NCBI RefSeq assembly: GCF_009363255.1
Contig: NZ_CP045318.1
Location: 224,001-288,000 of the forward strand
Source of the DNA: Roseivivax sp. THAF197b
Lineage (GTDB): Bacteria; Pseudomonadota; Alphaproteobacteria; Rhodobacterales; Rhodobacteraceae
Length of the DNA: 64,000 nt
Reading direction: 5' to 3'
Below are positions 18,120 through 26,356 of this stretch, in pieces. The notes under the pieces were generated by a model. It ran no database searches. It was not told the DNA's origin and saw only the letters and a list, made by a program, of their open reading frames with translations. A program made the position numbers and the translations under genes. Each line of letters starts with the position of its first letter. The stretch's first letter is position 1.

Positions 18120-18968
18120 ATGACCGACCTTGCCGCGCTGGCTGATCTCATTCGTGCCGACACCGCAACGCGCGGGCGCACCATCTCGAGGCTGGGCTAT
18201 TTCTGCGCGCCGTTCCAGCCGCCCTCGGGGCCGTTCTCGGATAAGGTGATCAAGGTTTATCGCGGGTCTGCGGATGACGCGGCACTCGAACGGATGGCTC
18301 GGGCGCATGACGATTACGTCCGCGTTCTGACCGAATGCGGCGTGACGCTGCCAGAGACGGCGTTTCACCTCGTGGATCTGGACGGAACCGGGTCGCGCAC
18401 GCCCGTGATCGTGCAGGAGGCGCTGCCGCTCGACAGCCTGATGCGCCCGCGCATGCGCGACGGCAGCCGCGAAGAGACCATCGCCATGATGCAGGCCGCG
18501 GGCGAGGTTATCGCGCGCTTCTGGATCGCCGCCGAGCATGTCGAGGAACGTGTGGGCTTCCATCCGTCGATCCGGAATTTCGCGATCCGGGACGGCAAGG
18601 CGATCTTCTTCGACACCTTCCCGCCGCTCATCCATTACAACCGCGACGATATGGGCAAGCTTCTGCTGCAATTCTCCGAAAAGCGGCTGATGCGCCTGAT
18701 CGGCCCGCTCATGCAGGCTCGCGTGACCGGTATTCAGGACGAATGGTATTCGCCGCCCGAGACGCTCGTGGGTCTTGTGGGCTCCGCCTGCCGTTTGCGG
18801 CCGGAATATGCGGACGATTACCTGGACTGGGGCCGGAGCTTTGCGAAAAGCCACATGGCGCAATGGGCGGACGAGGCGTTGCACGGCCTGGATGGTCCGC
18901 CGCAATTGCCGGGCTACTGGACCGGGTTCCGCAAGCTTCTGGGTCTGCAGGGCGAACCGAATGTCTGA
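18120..18968 (+). CDS. Uncharacterised protein, kinase-like fold possible
   Basis: A 282-aa soluble protein that I cannot name. The segment HPSIRNFAIRDGKAIFFDTFPPL (about residues 150-172) recalls the N-loop-D metal-binding arrangement of aminoglycoside/choline kinase-like proteins, and the N-terminal half has a VIKVYRG lysine-bearing strand like a kinase ATP-site strand. These are weak resemblances. ATG 18120 follows GGAG. Its 3-prime end overlaps the zapE start by 8 nt, so it is probably translated with zapE; parA is just upstream. Confidence 0.6.
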   Translation: MTDLAALADLIRADTATRGRTISRLGYFCAPFQPPSGPFSDKVIKVYRGSADDAALERMARAHDDYVRVLTECGVTLPETAFHLVDLDGTGSRTPVIVQEALPLDSLMRPRMRDGSREETIAMMQAAGEVIARFWIAAEHVEERVGFHPSIRNFAIRDGKAIFFDTFPPLIHYNRDDMGKLLLQFSEKRLMRLIGPLMQARVTGIQDEWYSPPETLVGLVGSACRLRPEYADDYLDWGRSFAKSHMAQWADEALHGLDGPPQLPGYWTGFRKLLGLQGEPNV

Positions 18969-20031
18969 CGCCCTGACCGCGCTTTACGAGGCGCGTCTGG
19001 CCGAGGGCGTGCTGCACGAGGATGCCGCGCAACGCGAGGTTCTGCCGGAATTCGCGCGTATTGCCGAGGCCGTGAACGATCCCCCGAAGAAGGGCCTCTT
19101 CCGCAAGGCACCGCCGCCGCCCAAGGGCCTGTATCTCTGGGGCGGGGTCGGACGCGGAAAGTCCATGCTGATGGATCTCTTCGTTGAAAGCCTCGAAGTG
19201 CCGACGCGCCGCGTGCATTTCCATGCTTTCATGCAGGAGGTGCAGGCAGGCGTGCATGCGGAGCGCCAGAAGGGCCGCGAAGATCCGATCGCGCCGGTGG
19301 CCAAGGCGGTGTCCGACAGCGTGAAAGTCTTCGCCTTCGACGAGATGCAGATCACCGATATCGCCGATGCGATGATCGTCGGACGGCTGTTCGAGAAGCT
19401 GTTCGCGGCGGGCTGCGTGGTGGTCACGACGTCGAACCGCGTGCCGGACGAGCTTTACAAGGATGGTCTCAACCGCAACCTGTTCCTGCCCTTCATCGAC
19501 TTGCTGAAAGAGCAGATGGTCGTGCACGAATTGGTCGCGCATCGCGATTATCGGCAGGACCGGATGCAGGGGGCCGATACGTACTTTTCCCCGAACGATG
19601 CCGAGGCGCGTGCGGCGATCGACGCGCTCTGGCAGCGGCTTTCGGCCGGAAACGAAGAAGAACTGGTGCTGCAGGTCAAAGGGCGCGATCTGCACCTGCC
19701 GCGCTTTTCCAACGGGGTGGCGCGCGCACGGTTCTTCGATCTCTGCGGCAAGGCGCTGGGCCCGGCGGATTACCTCAAGCTCGCGGAGACCGTGCGCGTT
19801 CTGATCCTTGAGAACGTGCCGCAGCTCGGCCGGTCCAACTTCAACGAGGCCAAGCGCTTCGTGACGCTGATCGACGCGCTCTACGAGGCCAAGACGAAGC
19901 TCGTGGTGTCAGCCGCGGCGGAGCCGGAATACCTTTATCTCGAAGGGCCCGGCGCGTTTGAGTTCGAACGGACCGCCAGTCGCCTGCGCGAGATGCAGTC
20001 CGAGGATTGGGGCCGCGCCGCGCTCGAGTAA
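18961..20031 (+). CDS. zapE: Cell division ATPase ZapE (AFG1 family)
   Basis: A 356-aa AFG1-type P-loop ATPase. Walker A is GGVGRGKSM (about residues 61-69), Walker B is VFAFDEMQITDIADAM (about 122-137), and the arginine-rich sensor region TSNRVPDELYKDGLNRNLFLPFI is typical. In E. coli ZapE acts on the Z ring late in division; homologues are mitochondrial AFG1/LACE1. ATG 18961 is chosen because the family N-terminus starts there; it overlaps the upstream gene. It is the last gene of the parA-unknown-zapE run. Confidence 0.9.
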   Translation: MSDALTALYEARLAEGVLHEDAAQREVLPEFARIAEAVNDPPKKGLFRKAPPPPKGLYLWGGVGRGKSMLMDLFVESLEVPTRRVHFHAFMQEVQAGVHAERQKGREDPIAPVAKAVSDSVKVFAFDEMQITDIADAMIVGRLFEKLFAAGCVVVTTSNRVPDELYKDGLNRNLFLPFIDLLKEQMVVHELVAHRDYRQDRMQGADTYFSPNDAEARAAIDALWQRLSAGNEEELVLQVKGRDLHLPRFSNGVARARFFDLCGKALGPADYLKLAETVRVLILENVPQLGRSNFNEAKRFVTLIDALYEAKTKLVVSAAAEPEYLYLEGPGAFEFERTASRLREMQSEDWGRAALE

Positions 20032-20040
20032 GGCGCCACG

Positions 20041-20063
20041 AAAAAGGGGTCCCGAAGGACCCC
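20041..20063 (-). terminator. Intrinsic terminator of the candidate small RNA
   Basis: A 7-bp perfect stem with a UUCG tetraloop and a five-T tail, read leftward. It lies just past the zapE stop; the rightward reading lacks a T run, so it serves minus-strand transcription. Confidence 0.85.
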
Positions 20064-20235
20064 AAGGTTCGCTGCTGCTCGATCCGGCTTTGCCGCCTGT
20101 TCTTCCCGTATGACATCGCGCACCGGGGCTGTCCGCGCGCCAAAAAGGGCGCTGTCGGCTGAAGCTTCGGTCTCGTCGATATCGTGTCCCCCGGGGGTCG
20201 GTGCCGCGTCCCTGCGTCGCCCGTCGTCCCGCTTG
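20041..20235 (-). ncRNA. Candidate small RNA of about 195 nt
   Basis: A leftward unit with its own promoter and terminator but no complete open frame. The promoter is TTGACG (20266-20271), 18 bp, then TATGAT (20242-20247). The 3-prime end is a GGGGTCC-TTCG-GGACCCC hairpin followed by TTTTT. All three frames are open through the terminator, so no protein ends inside. An internal hairpin GCGCC-CTTTTT-GGCGC lies at 20137-20152. It does not match tmRNA, RNase P, SRP RNA or 6S RNA as I know them. It fills the gap between zapE and the LysM gene. Confidence 0.6.
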
Positions 20236-20241
20236 CCGAGA

Positions 20242-20271
20242 ATCATAGCGCGATTATTTCGGCTGCGTCAA
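20242..20271 (-). promoter_or_regulatory. Sigma-70-type promoter of the candidate small RNA
   Basis: On the minus strand: -35 TTGACG, an 18-bp spacer, -10 TATGAT; predicted transcription start near 20235. This is the cleanest housekeeping promoter I noticed in the window. Confidence 0.65.
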
Positions 20272-20342
20272 CATATAGTGGCGCCGTCAAGACATCGTTT
20301 TTGTCAGCGGTCATAATATCAATAGGTTGTGGCTCAGATTGC

Positions 20343-20954
20343 CTATCTGGAGGGCAGGCGCAGCACCTGGCCCGCCTGCAGATCGCGCGGATAGGTCAGC
20401 TGATCGGCATTCGCGGCATAGAGCGGCCCGGTCATGTTCGCATCGCCATAGACGGATTGTGCGATGCTGACGAGGCTGTCGCCGGGCGCGACGGTATAGA
20501 GCTCGGCCGCGCCACCTGTGTCGGTGCTGTCGGTTGCGGGCAAGGTGGCACCACGTCCGGCCAGCGATTTCTGCACCACGGCATGCAGCAGGCTGCCGGG
20601 CTGACCCGGCGCGACACTCCGCCCCGTGGCGGCGTTGATCCGCGCGATGCTTGCCCAGGTCAGGCTTCGCAGATCGTCCGAACCGGGGCGCGGTTGGTCG
20701 GAGAGGTCAATGCCCGGAAAGACGGCGTCGTTGCGCGTGACCATATCCGCTTCAAGCGCCGTGCCTGTCGGCGCCGAAACACCCTCCGAAAGGTCGCTCG
20801 GGACGCGGGCGGACGGCATTGCTGTTGCCAGTCCTTGCGCCTCCGTCGGGGCACCTGCCTGCTCGCGGGCCGTGGGGCTCGCGCCGGGTTGTAGCGCGAT
20901 CAGGAGGCCCGTGATCGTCAGGAAACCCAGCGTGTAGAGCGCGATGCGGATCAT
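20343..20954 (-). CDS. LysM domain protein, membrane-anchored
   Basis: A 203-aa protein with an N-terminal membrane segment (IALYTLGFLTITGLLIAL, about residues 4-21), a low-complexity linker, and a C-terminal LysM domain. That domain starts YTVAPGDSLVSIAQSVYGDAN (about 150-170) and ends AGQVLRLPSR. It probably binds peptidoglycan in the periplasm. ATG 20954 is one nucleotide after the rhodanese-like stop (TGAGATG), so the two are translationally coupled. Confidence 0.83.
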   Translation of the reverse strand: MIRIALYTLGFLTITGLLIALQPGASPTAREQAGAPTEAQGLATAMPSARVPSDLSEGVSAPTGTALEADMVTRNDAVFPGIDLSDQPRPGSDDLRSLTWASIARINAATGRSVAPGQPGSLLHAVVQKSLAGRGATLPATDSTDTGGAAELYTVAPGDSLVSIAQSVYGDANMTGPLYAANADQLTYPRDLQAGQVLRLPSR

Positions 20955-20955
20955 C

Positions 20956-21534
20956 TCAGCTCCCCGGTCCAACGGTCAGCCCAAGGGCCGTCCACACGTC
21001 GAGGCCGCCGCGATAGTAATGCAGCTTTTCCTGGGGATACCCCGCCTCGTAGAGCGCGCGCAGCGCCGCCACCGGCGCGGGATCGAGCGGCCCTTGACCG
21101 AACACCACCAGCGCATGCTCCGGGCTGCGCCCCGGTGCCAGGCCAAGTGCGGCCAGCAGCTCCGCGCGGTAGGGATTGTCGCTGCGTAGCGTGGCCCCCG
21201 GCAGGCTGATCGCACCCGGCAGCGTGCCCTGCGCATGGTCTTCGGGACTGCGCGCATCGACGACGATGCCCTGCATCTCGGCGGCGGGACCGGCGAGGAA
21301 CGCCACCAGCTCCGCCTCACCCATGGGGGTGACCCCGGGCGCGGCTTCCATCGGTTGCAGGCAGGCGGGCGGGCAGGCCGGACCGTTCCGGGCGACCGTG
21401 ATCGGAAGCCCCGCGATCTGGGTGTCGAGGCGCGACAGGGTCGGCGTCAATCCGGCGTCCTGCGCGGTGGCATTCATGGGCAATCCGAACCCCAGGATAC
21501 CGAACCAGAACGCAACCAGACGGGACACACGCAT
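20956..21534 (-). CDS. Exported rhodanese-like protein lacking the catalytic Cys
   Basis: A 192-aa protein with a signal peptide (about residues 1-25) and a rhodanese domain (GIVVDARSPEDHAQGTLPGAISLPGATL, about 90-117; YYRGGLDVWTALGL near the end). Where active rhodaneses have a Cys in the CxxxxR loop, this has VVFGQGPLDPAPV, so sulfurtransferase activity is unlikely. An ACPPAC pair near residue 53 recalls the PQQ-associated CxxCW rhodanese-like proteins. ATG 21534 has AAGAGG upstream. It is coupled to the LysM gene. Confidence 0.78.
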   Translation of the reverse strand: MRVSRLVAFWFGILGFGLPMNATAQDAGLTPTLSRLDTQIAGLPITVARNGPACPPACLQPMEAAPGVTPMGEAELVAFLAGPAAEMQGIVVDARSPEDHAQGTLPGAISLPGATLRSDNPYRAELLAALGLAPGRSPEHALVVFGQGPLDPAPVAALRALYEAGYPQEKLHYYRGGLDVWTALGLTVGPGS

Positions 21535-21640
21535 CAACCACACCTCTTGGGGCGTACATCGCCCGCAGAAAACTCCACACCATTTAGAGGAGATCGCGCC
21601 TGCGGGTCAATCTATAGTGATTCGCGCGAGGTCTGGTGTC

Positions 21641-22915
21641 TCAGCCGTGATCCCGCAGTATGTTGCCCGCCAGATAGAGCGAGCCGCAGATCAGGATGCG
21701 CGGCTCGGGCGTCTCCCGCAGGATCGTGGCGATCGCGTCGCTTGGGCTGACCGCGGTCTCTGCCTGCAGGCCCGCGCGCCGTGCGGCGGCAGCGGTGTCC
21801 TCCGCGCTGAGCGTATTCGTCTCGCCCGGAATCGCCACGGCATGAAGCGCTCGGACCTGCCCGTCAAAGGCGCGCATGTAGCCGGTCGCATCCTTGGTGT
21901 TGAGCATCCCGCAGATCAAATAGGTCGGCTTGGCGGGCAGGGTCGACAGATGCTCGGCCAGCGCGGCACCGGCTGCCGGATTATGCCCGCCATCGAGCCA
22001 CAGCTCCGCCCCGCCCGCAGCGTCCACGAGCGGTCCGCTGCGCAACCGCTGCATCCGCGCGGGCCATTCGGCACGGGTGACCGCGGCCTCGAACGCCGCC
22101 TCGCCGCAGTCCAGTTGCCGCAGGGCGGCGAGCGCCGCGCCCGCATTGTCGAACTGATGGCGTCCCGGCAGGTTCGGGCGGGGCAGGTCCAGAAGGCCGC
22201 GTTCGTCCTGAAAGACAAGGCGACCATGCTCCTCGGCCACATGCCAGTGCTGCCCGTGGGCCAGAAGCGGCGCGCCGAGCCGGGCCGCGCGATCCTCGAT
22301 CACCTCCAGCCCCTCGGGCGCCTGCGGGCCCACGACGCACGGAACGCCGCGCTTCAGGATGCCTGCCTTTTCGCCTGCGATCTTGGGCAACGTGTCGCCG
22401 AGATAGGTCTCGTGATCCATGGACACAGGCGTGATGACCGTCAGCGCAGGCCGTTCGATCACGTTCGTCGCATCGAGCCTGCCGCCGAGGCCGGTCTCGA
22501 GCAGCACGTAATCCGCGGGCGTCCGGGCGAAGGCCAGAAGGGCCGCGCAGGTCGTGATCTCGAAATAGGTGATCGGCGTGCCGTCATTGATCGCGTAGAC
22601 CTCGTCGAGCAGCGCGGTCAGATCCGGCTCCGAGATGAGAGTGCCCGCAAGACGGATGCGTTCGTGAAACCGGGCAAGATGGGGTGATGTGTAGGCGTGG
22701 ACGCGGTGCCCCTCGGCCTCCAGTCCTGCGCGGATCATGGCCTGCGTCGATCCCTTGCCGTTGGTGCCCGCAAGGTGGATCACGGGCGGCAGCGACCGCT
22801 CCGGATGGCCCAGTTTTTCAAGCAGGGCCCAGACCCGGTCCAGAACCAGATCCATGTACTTCGGATGCAGCGCCAGCATCCGCTCGAGGATGGCGTCGGA
22901 ATGAACCTCGGTCAT
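21641..22915 (-). CDS. folC: Dihydrofolate synthase / folylpolyglutamate synthase
   Basis: A 424-aa Mur-ligase-family enzyme that adds glutamate to dihydropteroate and folates. The P-loop is VIHLAGTNGKGSTQAM (about residues 45-60), with HLARFHERIRLAG, ETGLGGRLDATN and GEKAGILKRGVPCV all in family order. ATG 22915 (MTEVHSDAIL) is the likely start; a 30-residue extension overlaps accD and is not conserved in kind. It lies directly downstream of accD, the widespread accD-folC arrangement. Confidence 0.94.
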   Translation of the reverse strand: MTEVHSDAILERMLALHPKYMDLVLDRVWALLEKLGHPERSLPPVIHLAGTNGKGSTQAMIRAGLEAEGHRVHAYTSPHLARFHERIRLAGTLISEPDLTALLDEVYAINDGTPITYFEITTCAALLAFARTPADYVLLETGLGGRLDATNVIERPALTVITPVSMDHETYLGDTLPKIAGEKAGILKRGVPCVVGPQAPEGLEVIEDRAARLGAPLLAHGQHWHVAEEHGRLVFQDERGLLDLPRPNLPGRHQFDNAGAALAALRQLDCGEAAFEAAVTRAEWPARMQRLRSGPLVDAAGGAELWLDGGHNPAAGAALAEHLSTLPAKPTYLICGMLNTKDATGYMRAFDGQVRALHAVAIPGETNTLSAEDTAAAARRAGLQAETAVSPSDAIATILRETPEPRILICGSLYLAGNILRDHG

Positions 22916-22955
22916 GTCTGTCTTGTCCGCGGGTCGTGACCCGTCCGACTGGCGA

Positions 22956-23900
22956 TCATGCCTTGGTGTCGTCTTGCGCGGGCTCTGCCAAGTCGGGGGC
23001 GTCATCCGTCACCGGTTCGGCAGGTGGGGGCAATTCCCCCCAGATCGGCGGCGGTTGCTGCATCAGCATGCGCAGAATCGTCACTAGCTCTTCGCGGAGT
23101 TGCCGCCGGTCGGTCACCCGGTCGAGCATGCCATGCTCCAGCAGGTATTCCGCGCGCTGGAAACCTTCGGGCAGTTTCTCGCGGATGGTCTGCTCGATCA
23201 CGCGGGGGCCCGCGAAGCAGATCAGCGCGTTGGGCTCCGCGATCTGGATATCGCCCAGCATCGCGTAGGAGGCCGTGACGCCGCCCGTGGTGGGATGGGT
23301 CAGCACGACGATGTAGGGCAGGCCCGCCTCGCGCAGCATCTGGATCGCGACGGTCGTGCGGGGCATCTGCATCAGCGACAGGATGCCTTCCTGCATGCGC
23401 GCGCCGCCAGCGGCCGAGAACAGCACCAATGGACGGTGGAGGCGCAGGGCCTCTTCGGCCGCGGCGATGATCGCGTTGCCGACATACATCCCCATGGAGC
23501 CGCCCATGAACGAAAAGTCCTGCGCGGCCGCGACGATGGGCGTGCGGCCCATCTCGCCCGAGGCGACCAGCATGGCCTCCTTCTCGCCCGTGCTTTTCTG
23601 GGCGGCGCGCATCCGGTCGGGATATTTCTTCTGATCGCGGAAATGCAGCGGATCGGCGACCGGCTCCGGCACCTTGACCTCGGAGAAGATGCCGTTGTCG
23701 AACAGCGCCCTGAACCGCGCGCGCGGCGTGATCTGCATGTGATGGCCGCAGGTGGCGCAGACATGCAGATTGTCCGTCAGTTCCCGGTGGAACAGCATGG
23801 TGCCGCATTCATCGCACTTGGTCCAAAGGTTCTCGGGCACTTCGCGGCGCGAGAAGATGGAGTTGATGCGCGGGCGGACGTAGTTGGTAATCCAGTTCAT
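22956..23900 (-). CDS. accD: Acetyl-CoA carboxylase carboxyltransferase subunit beta
   Basis: A 314-aa AccD. The N-terminal zinc ribbon has Cys 29, 32, 48 and 51 (CDEC, CATC). The crotonase-like carboxyltransferase core follows ([20 protein letters not shown] segment reading [36 protein letters not shown]). With AccA it transfers carboxybiotin CO2 to acetyl-CoA, giving malonyl-CoA for fatty acids. The C-terminus is an acidic, proline-rich tail. It is the first gene of accD-folC. Confidence 0.95.
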   Translation of the reverse strand: MNWITNYVRPRINSIFSRREVPENLWTKCDECGTMLFHRELTDNLHVCATCGHHMQITPRARFRALFDNGIFSEVKVPEPVADPLHFRDQKKYPDRMRAAQKSTGEKEAMLVASGEMGRTPIVAAAQDFSFMGGSMGMYVGNAIIAAAEEALRLHRPLVLFSAAGGARMQEGILSLMQMPRTTVAIQMLREAGLPYIVVLTHPTTGGVTASYAMLGDIQIAEPNALICFAGPRVIEQTIREKLPEGFQRAEYLLEHGMLDRVTDRRQLREELVTILRMLMQQPPPIWGELPPPAEPVTDDAPDLAEPAQDDTKA

Positions 23901-23981
23901 AAAACGGCTCTGACGCTGCGTCGGATGTGACCGACTTATGCCGCGTGCAGAGGAATTGCAATCGCGCGCGCCGGGGGGCGG

Positions 23982-24860
23982 TTACACCCTCAGGGCCACC
24001 CGCGCCGCAAGCCAGGCCACGATCAGGCCCGCGAAATCCACGGGCAGGGCCGCCGCGATGACATCCTCGTCGCTGGCCGAAAAGGGGAGGGTGAAGAGCG
24101 ACAGCCCCGACAACACCCCATCGAGCGAAACCACCAGGATCGCCAGCACGTTATTGGTGAAATGCAGCGCAATGGCCGGACCGAGCGTGCCGGATCGTGC
24201 GGTCAGATCCCCGGCCAGAACGCCGAACAACCCCGCCCAGAGCGCGATCCCCAACGCATTCGAGCCGAACGTGCCTGCCGCGTAATGCCCCATGGCAAAG
24301 AGCACCGCCTGCGGGCCGATCCAGAACAAAGGCGAGCGGAAGCGTGCGGCAAGCTGGCTTTGCAGGTAACCGCGAAAGAGCACCTCCTCCGCGCCGGTCT
24401 GAACCAGCACCCCGGCCAGCCCGAGGGGCAATAGCGTGAGCCAAAGGCCCACGGGCACGTTGAGCGACATCTCCCCGGTCACGCCCCAGCTCAGCAGCAC
24501 CAGCATCAGCGCCTGTACCGCACCCACCGCCACCAGCACGCGCAGGCCCTGCCGGATTGTCTGGTCCCAGGGACCAATGACGCTTTCGGGGCCGCGGTCA
24601 TGCATCACCCGGGCCGCGATCAGCGCCCCGAGGGCCATGGTGCCCATGGCAAAAAGCAGAACCAGAAGGCCGCCCGGGGATGTGCCGCCAAGGATCGTCT
24701 GCGCGAAGTCGCCGCCCGCCATCGAGAGCGCGCTCATCAGCAGCATCTGCGAGGTCATCATGGTCACGATCGCCGCAAGGAAAACGCCCACGAGCAGCCG
24801 CCAGAGCTGCGGCTTGGCGCGGGCTTCCGCGATCCGCGGGGCATAGGCGTCGTAGCGCAT
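23982..24860 (-). CDS. CPBP family intramembrane metalloprotease
   Basis: A 292-aa polytopic membrane protein with about seven hydrophobic segments. It carries the CPBP (Abi/CAAX protease) motifs EEVLFRGYLQSQL (about residues 175-187), FAMGHYAAG and HFTNN (about 239-243), which supply the Glu-Glu, His and Asn/His metal ligands. Bacterial members process or tolerate peptides, for example in bacteriocin self-immunity; the role here is unknown. ATG 24860 has GAGG 5 nt upstream; longer frames lack a ribosome site. Confidence 0.85.
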   Translation of the reverse strand: MRYDAYAPRIAEARAKPQLWRLLVGVFLAAIVTMMTSQMLLMSALSMAGGDFAQTILGGTSPGGLLVLLFAMGTMALGALIAARVMHDRGPESVIGPWDQTIRQGLRVLVAVGAVQALMLVLLSWGVTGEMSLNVPVGLWLTLLPLGLAGVLVQTGAEEVLFRGYLQSQLAARFRSPLFWIGPQAVLFAMGHYAAGTFGSNALGIALWAGLFGVLAGDLTARSGTLGPAIALHFTNNVLAILVVSLDGVLSGLSLFTLPFSASDEDVIAAALPVDFAGLIVAWLAARVALRV

Positions 24861-25110
24861 CAATGCCTCGCGCCGACGCGCGCCGCCAGATTGGCGTGGC
24901 CCGTATGTGCGTTCTGCATTCCTGTCGCCGTGATCATGTGCGACCCTCGTTCCGTAAACATCTGTTTGGCTGCGCGTGTAGGCATAGCGGCCTGCGGTGC
25001 GGGAGTGTAGGGCGCCCACGAGGGCGCGACCAGTCAGCGCGTCGCGATGCCTCGATCGCGAAAATCGCAAGCGCCCTTGGGCTTCACCTTCGGTGAGCTA
25101 TCTGCGACCC

Positions 25111-25731
25111 ATGACACGTTACGACCTGCACCTCGTCGCCTGGGATTTCGATGGCGTCCTGAATGACGGCTTCCGCGACGGCCGCGCGATCTGGGCCGAC
25201 AATTTCGAGCGCGATCTCGGGCATCCGATCTCATCCTTTCGCGACCACTTTTTCGGCGACCGGTTCGAAGCGGTCGTGACCGGACGCGAAGATCTGCGCG
25301 CGGCGGTCGCGGATTGGGCCGACAAGGTGGGCTACGCGCACGGGGCCGACACGGTGATCCGCTACTGGTTCGAACAGGATCGCCACCCGGTGCCCGCGAT
25401 GTTGGAGCGGCTCGACCGCTTGGCGGATCGCGGCATGCGTCAGGTTATCGCCACCAACAATGAGGCCCATCGCGCGCGCTTCATCGAAGACGAGATGGGC
25501 TATGGCACGCGAGTCGAGACGGTCTTCGCCTCGGGGCGGATGGGGCTGCGCAAGCCCGATCCCCGGTTCTTTCACCACATCGCGGCGGAAACTGGCGTCA
25601 CGCCGGGCAACATCCTCCTGGTCGACGATCTGGAAGAGAACATCGCGGCGGCGCGGGACGCGGGCTGGCAGGGCTATCACCTGACCGACATTCACGAGAA
25701 CGATCTGGACGCGGTGCTCGGGCTACGGTGA
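25111..25731 (+). CDS. HAD family hydrolase
   Basis: A 206-aa HAD phosphatase of subfamily IA type. Motif I is WDFDGVLNDG (Asp near residue 11 and the second Asp two later), motif II is VIATNNEAH, and motifs III/IV are GLRKPDPRFF and ILLVDDLEENI. All four are intact, unlike the HAD protein at 7213. Substrate unknown. ATG 25111 is the chosen start. It is divergent from the CPBP gene across a 250-bp spacer in which I see no further gene. Confidence 0.87.
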   Translation: MTRYDLHLVAWDFDGVLNDGFRDGRAIWADNFERDLGHPISSFRDHFFGDRFEAVVTGREDLRAAVADWADKVGYAHGADTVIRYWFEQDRHPVPAMLERLDRLADRGMRQVIATNNEAHRARFIEDEMGYGTRVETVFASGRMGLRKPDPRFFHHIAAETGVTPGNILLVDDLEENIAAARDAGWQGYHLTDIHENDLDAVLGLR

Positions 25732-25761
25732 TCTTTCTGCGGTGGACCAGTGGCGGAGGCG

Positions 25762-26301
25762 CTACCAGAATGCCGCATGATCGAGGGCAGGCGCGGATCG
25801 CGACGGCCCTTGCAGGGGAAAGACCGCTTCACCCGTCAGCGACTGGCCGAGCCAGCCTTCGGGCATCGAGAGGCTCAGCGGCGGGGCGGCTTCCTGCGCG
25901 GTGATCGGTGCAAATCCCACACGCGCGTAATAGGCCGGATCGCCGTAGGTGAGCGCCGCGTCGATACCGTCCCGCGTCAGGGCCTCCAGCGCGCCGCGCA
26001 GAAGCGTCTGCCCGACGCCCTTGCCTTGCCGATCCGGCACGACCGCCATGGGCGACAACAGGAAGACCTGGCGCCTGTCCTCGGGATAGGCGAGCCGCGT
26101 GAAGATTGCAGCGGCGATCAGCGCGCCTGCCTCGATACCCAAGAAGACGCGGATATCCTGCGGCGGGGTCGTGGCCAGCAGGTCCTGCGCCAAATCGCCT
26201 ATCAGGGCACCTTCCTCCGCGCCCTCGGATGCGGTGAAGGTGGTCCGGAAAAGCTGGGCGATCCTGTCTGCCCGCCCCGCAATGTCTGTCTCGATCTGAA
26301 T
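25762..26301 (-). CDS. GNAT family N-acetyltransferase, unusual start
   Basis: A GNAT acetyltransferase. The acetyl-CoA-binding P-loop is VVPDRQGKGVGQTLLRGALEAL and the C-terminal GDPAYYARVGFAP is typical of the YhbS-like branch. The frame has no ATG or GTG before the core. Coding similarity to a full domain (FRTTFTASEGAEEGALIGDL) runs back to an ATT at 26301, giving 179 aa; the first conventional start, TTG 26193, would remove the first strand and helix. A GGAGGG in the preceding hairpin could serve the ATT. It is transcribed toward the HAD gene, downstream of lpdA. Confidence 0.7.
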   Translation of the reverse strand: MQIETDIAGRADRIAQLFRTTFTASEGAEEGALIGDLAQDLLATTPPQDIRVFLGIEAGALIAAAIFTRLAYPEDRRQVFLLSPMAVVPDRQGKGVGQTLLRGALEALTRDGIDAALTYGDPAYYARVGFAPITAQEAAPPLSLSMPEGWLGQSLTGEAVFPLQGPSRSAPALDHAAFW

Positions 26302-26311
26302 GAGCGCAACG

Positions 26312-26349
26312 GGCCCTCCGGTCCCGCATGCGCACGGGACCGGAGGGCC
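26312..26349. terminator. 15-bp GC-rich hairpin after lpdA
   Basis: A perfect 15-bp stem (GGCCCTCCGGTCCCG and its complement) with an 8-nt loop, 7 nt beyond the lpdA stop. It lacks a strong T run on the minus strand, so it may slow or protect the 3-prime end rather than fully terminate. Its GGAGGG is also the only ribosome-like site before the GNAT gene. Confidence 0.6.
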
Positions 26350-26356
26350 TTCTGTC

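Noticed and set aside
19935..20246. A 103-codon open frame on the minus strand
   Set aside because: Its ATG lies inside the predicted -10 box and it runs through the terminator into zapE antisense, so it is not a credible gene; the non-coding reading is preferred.
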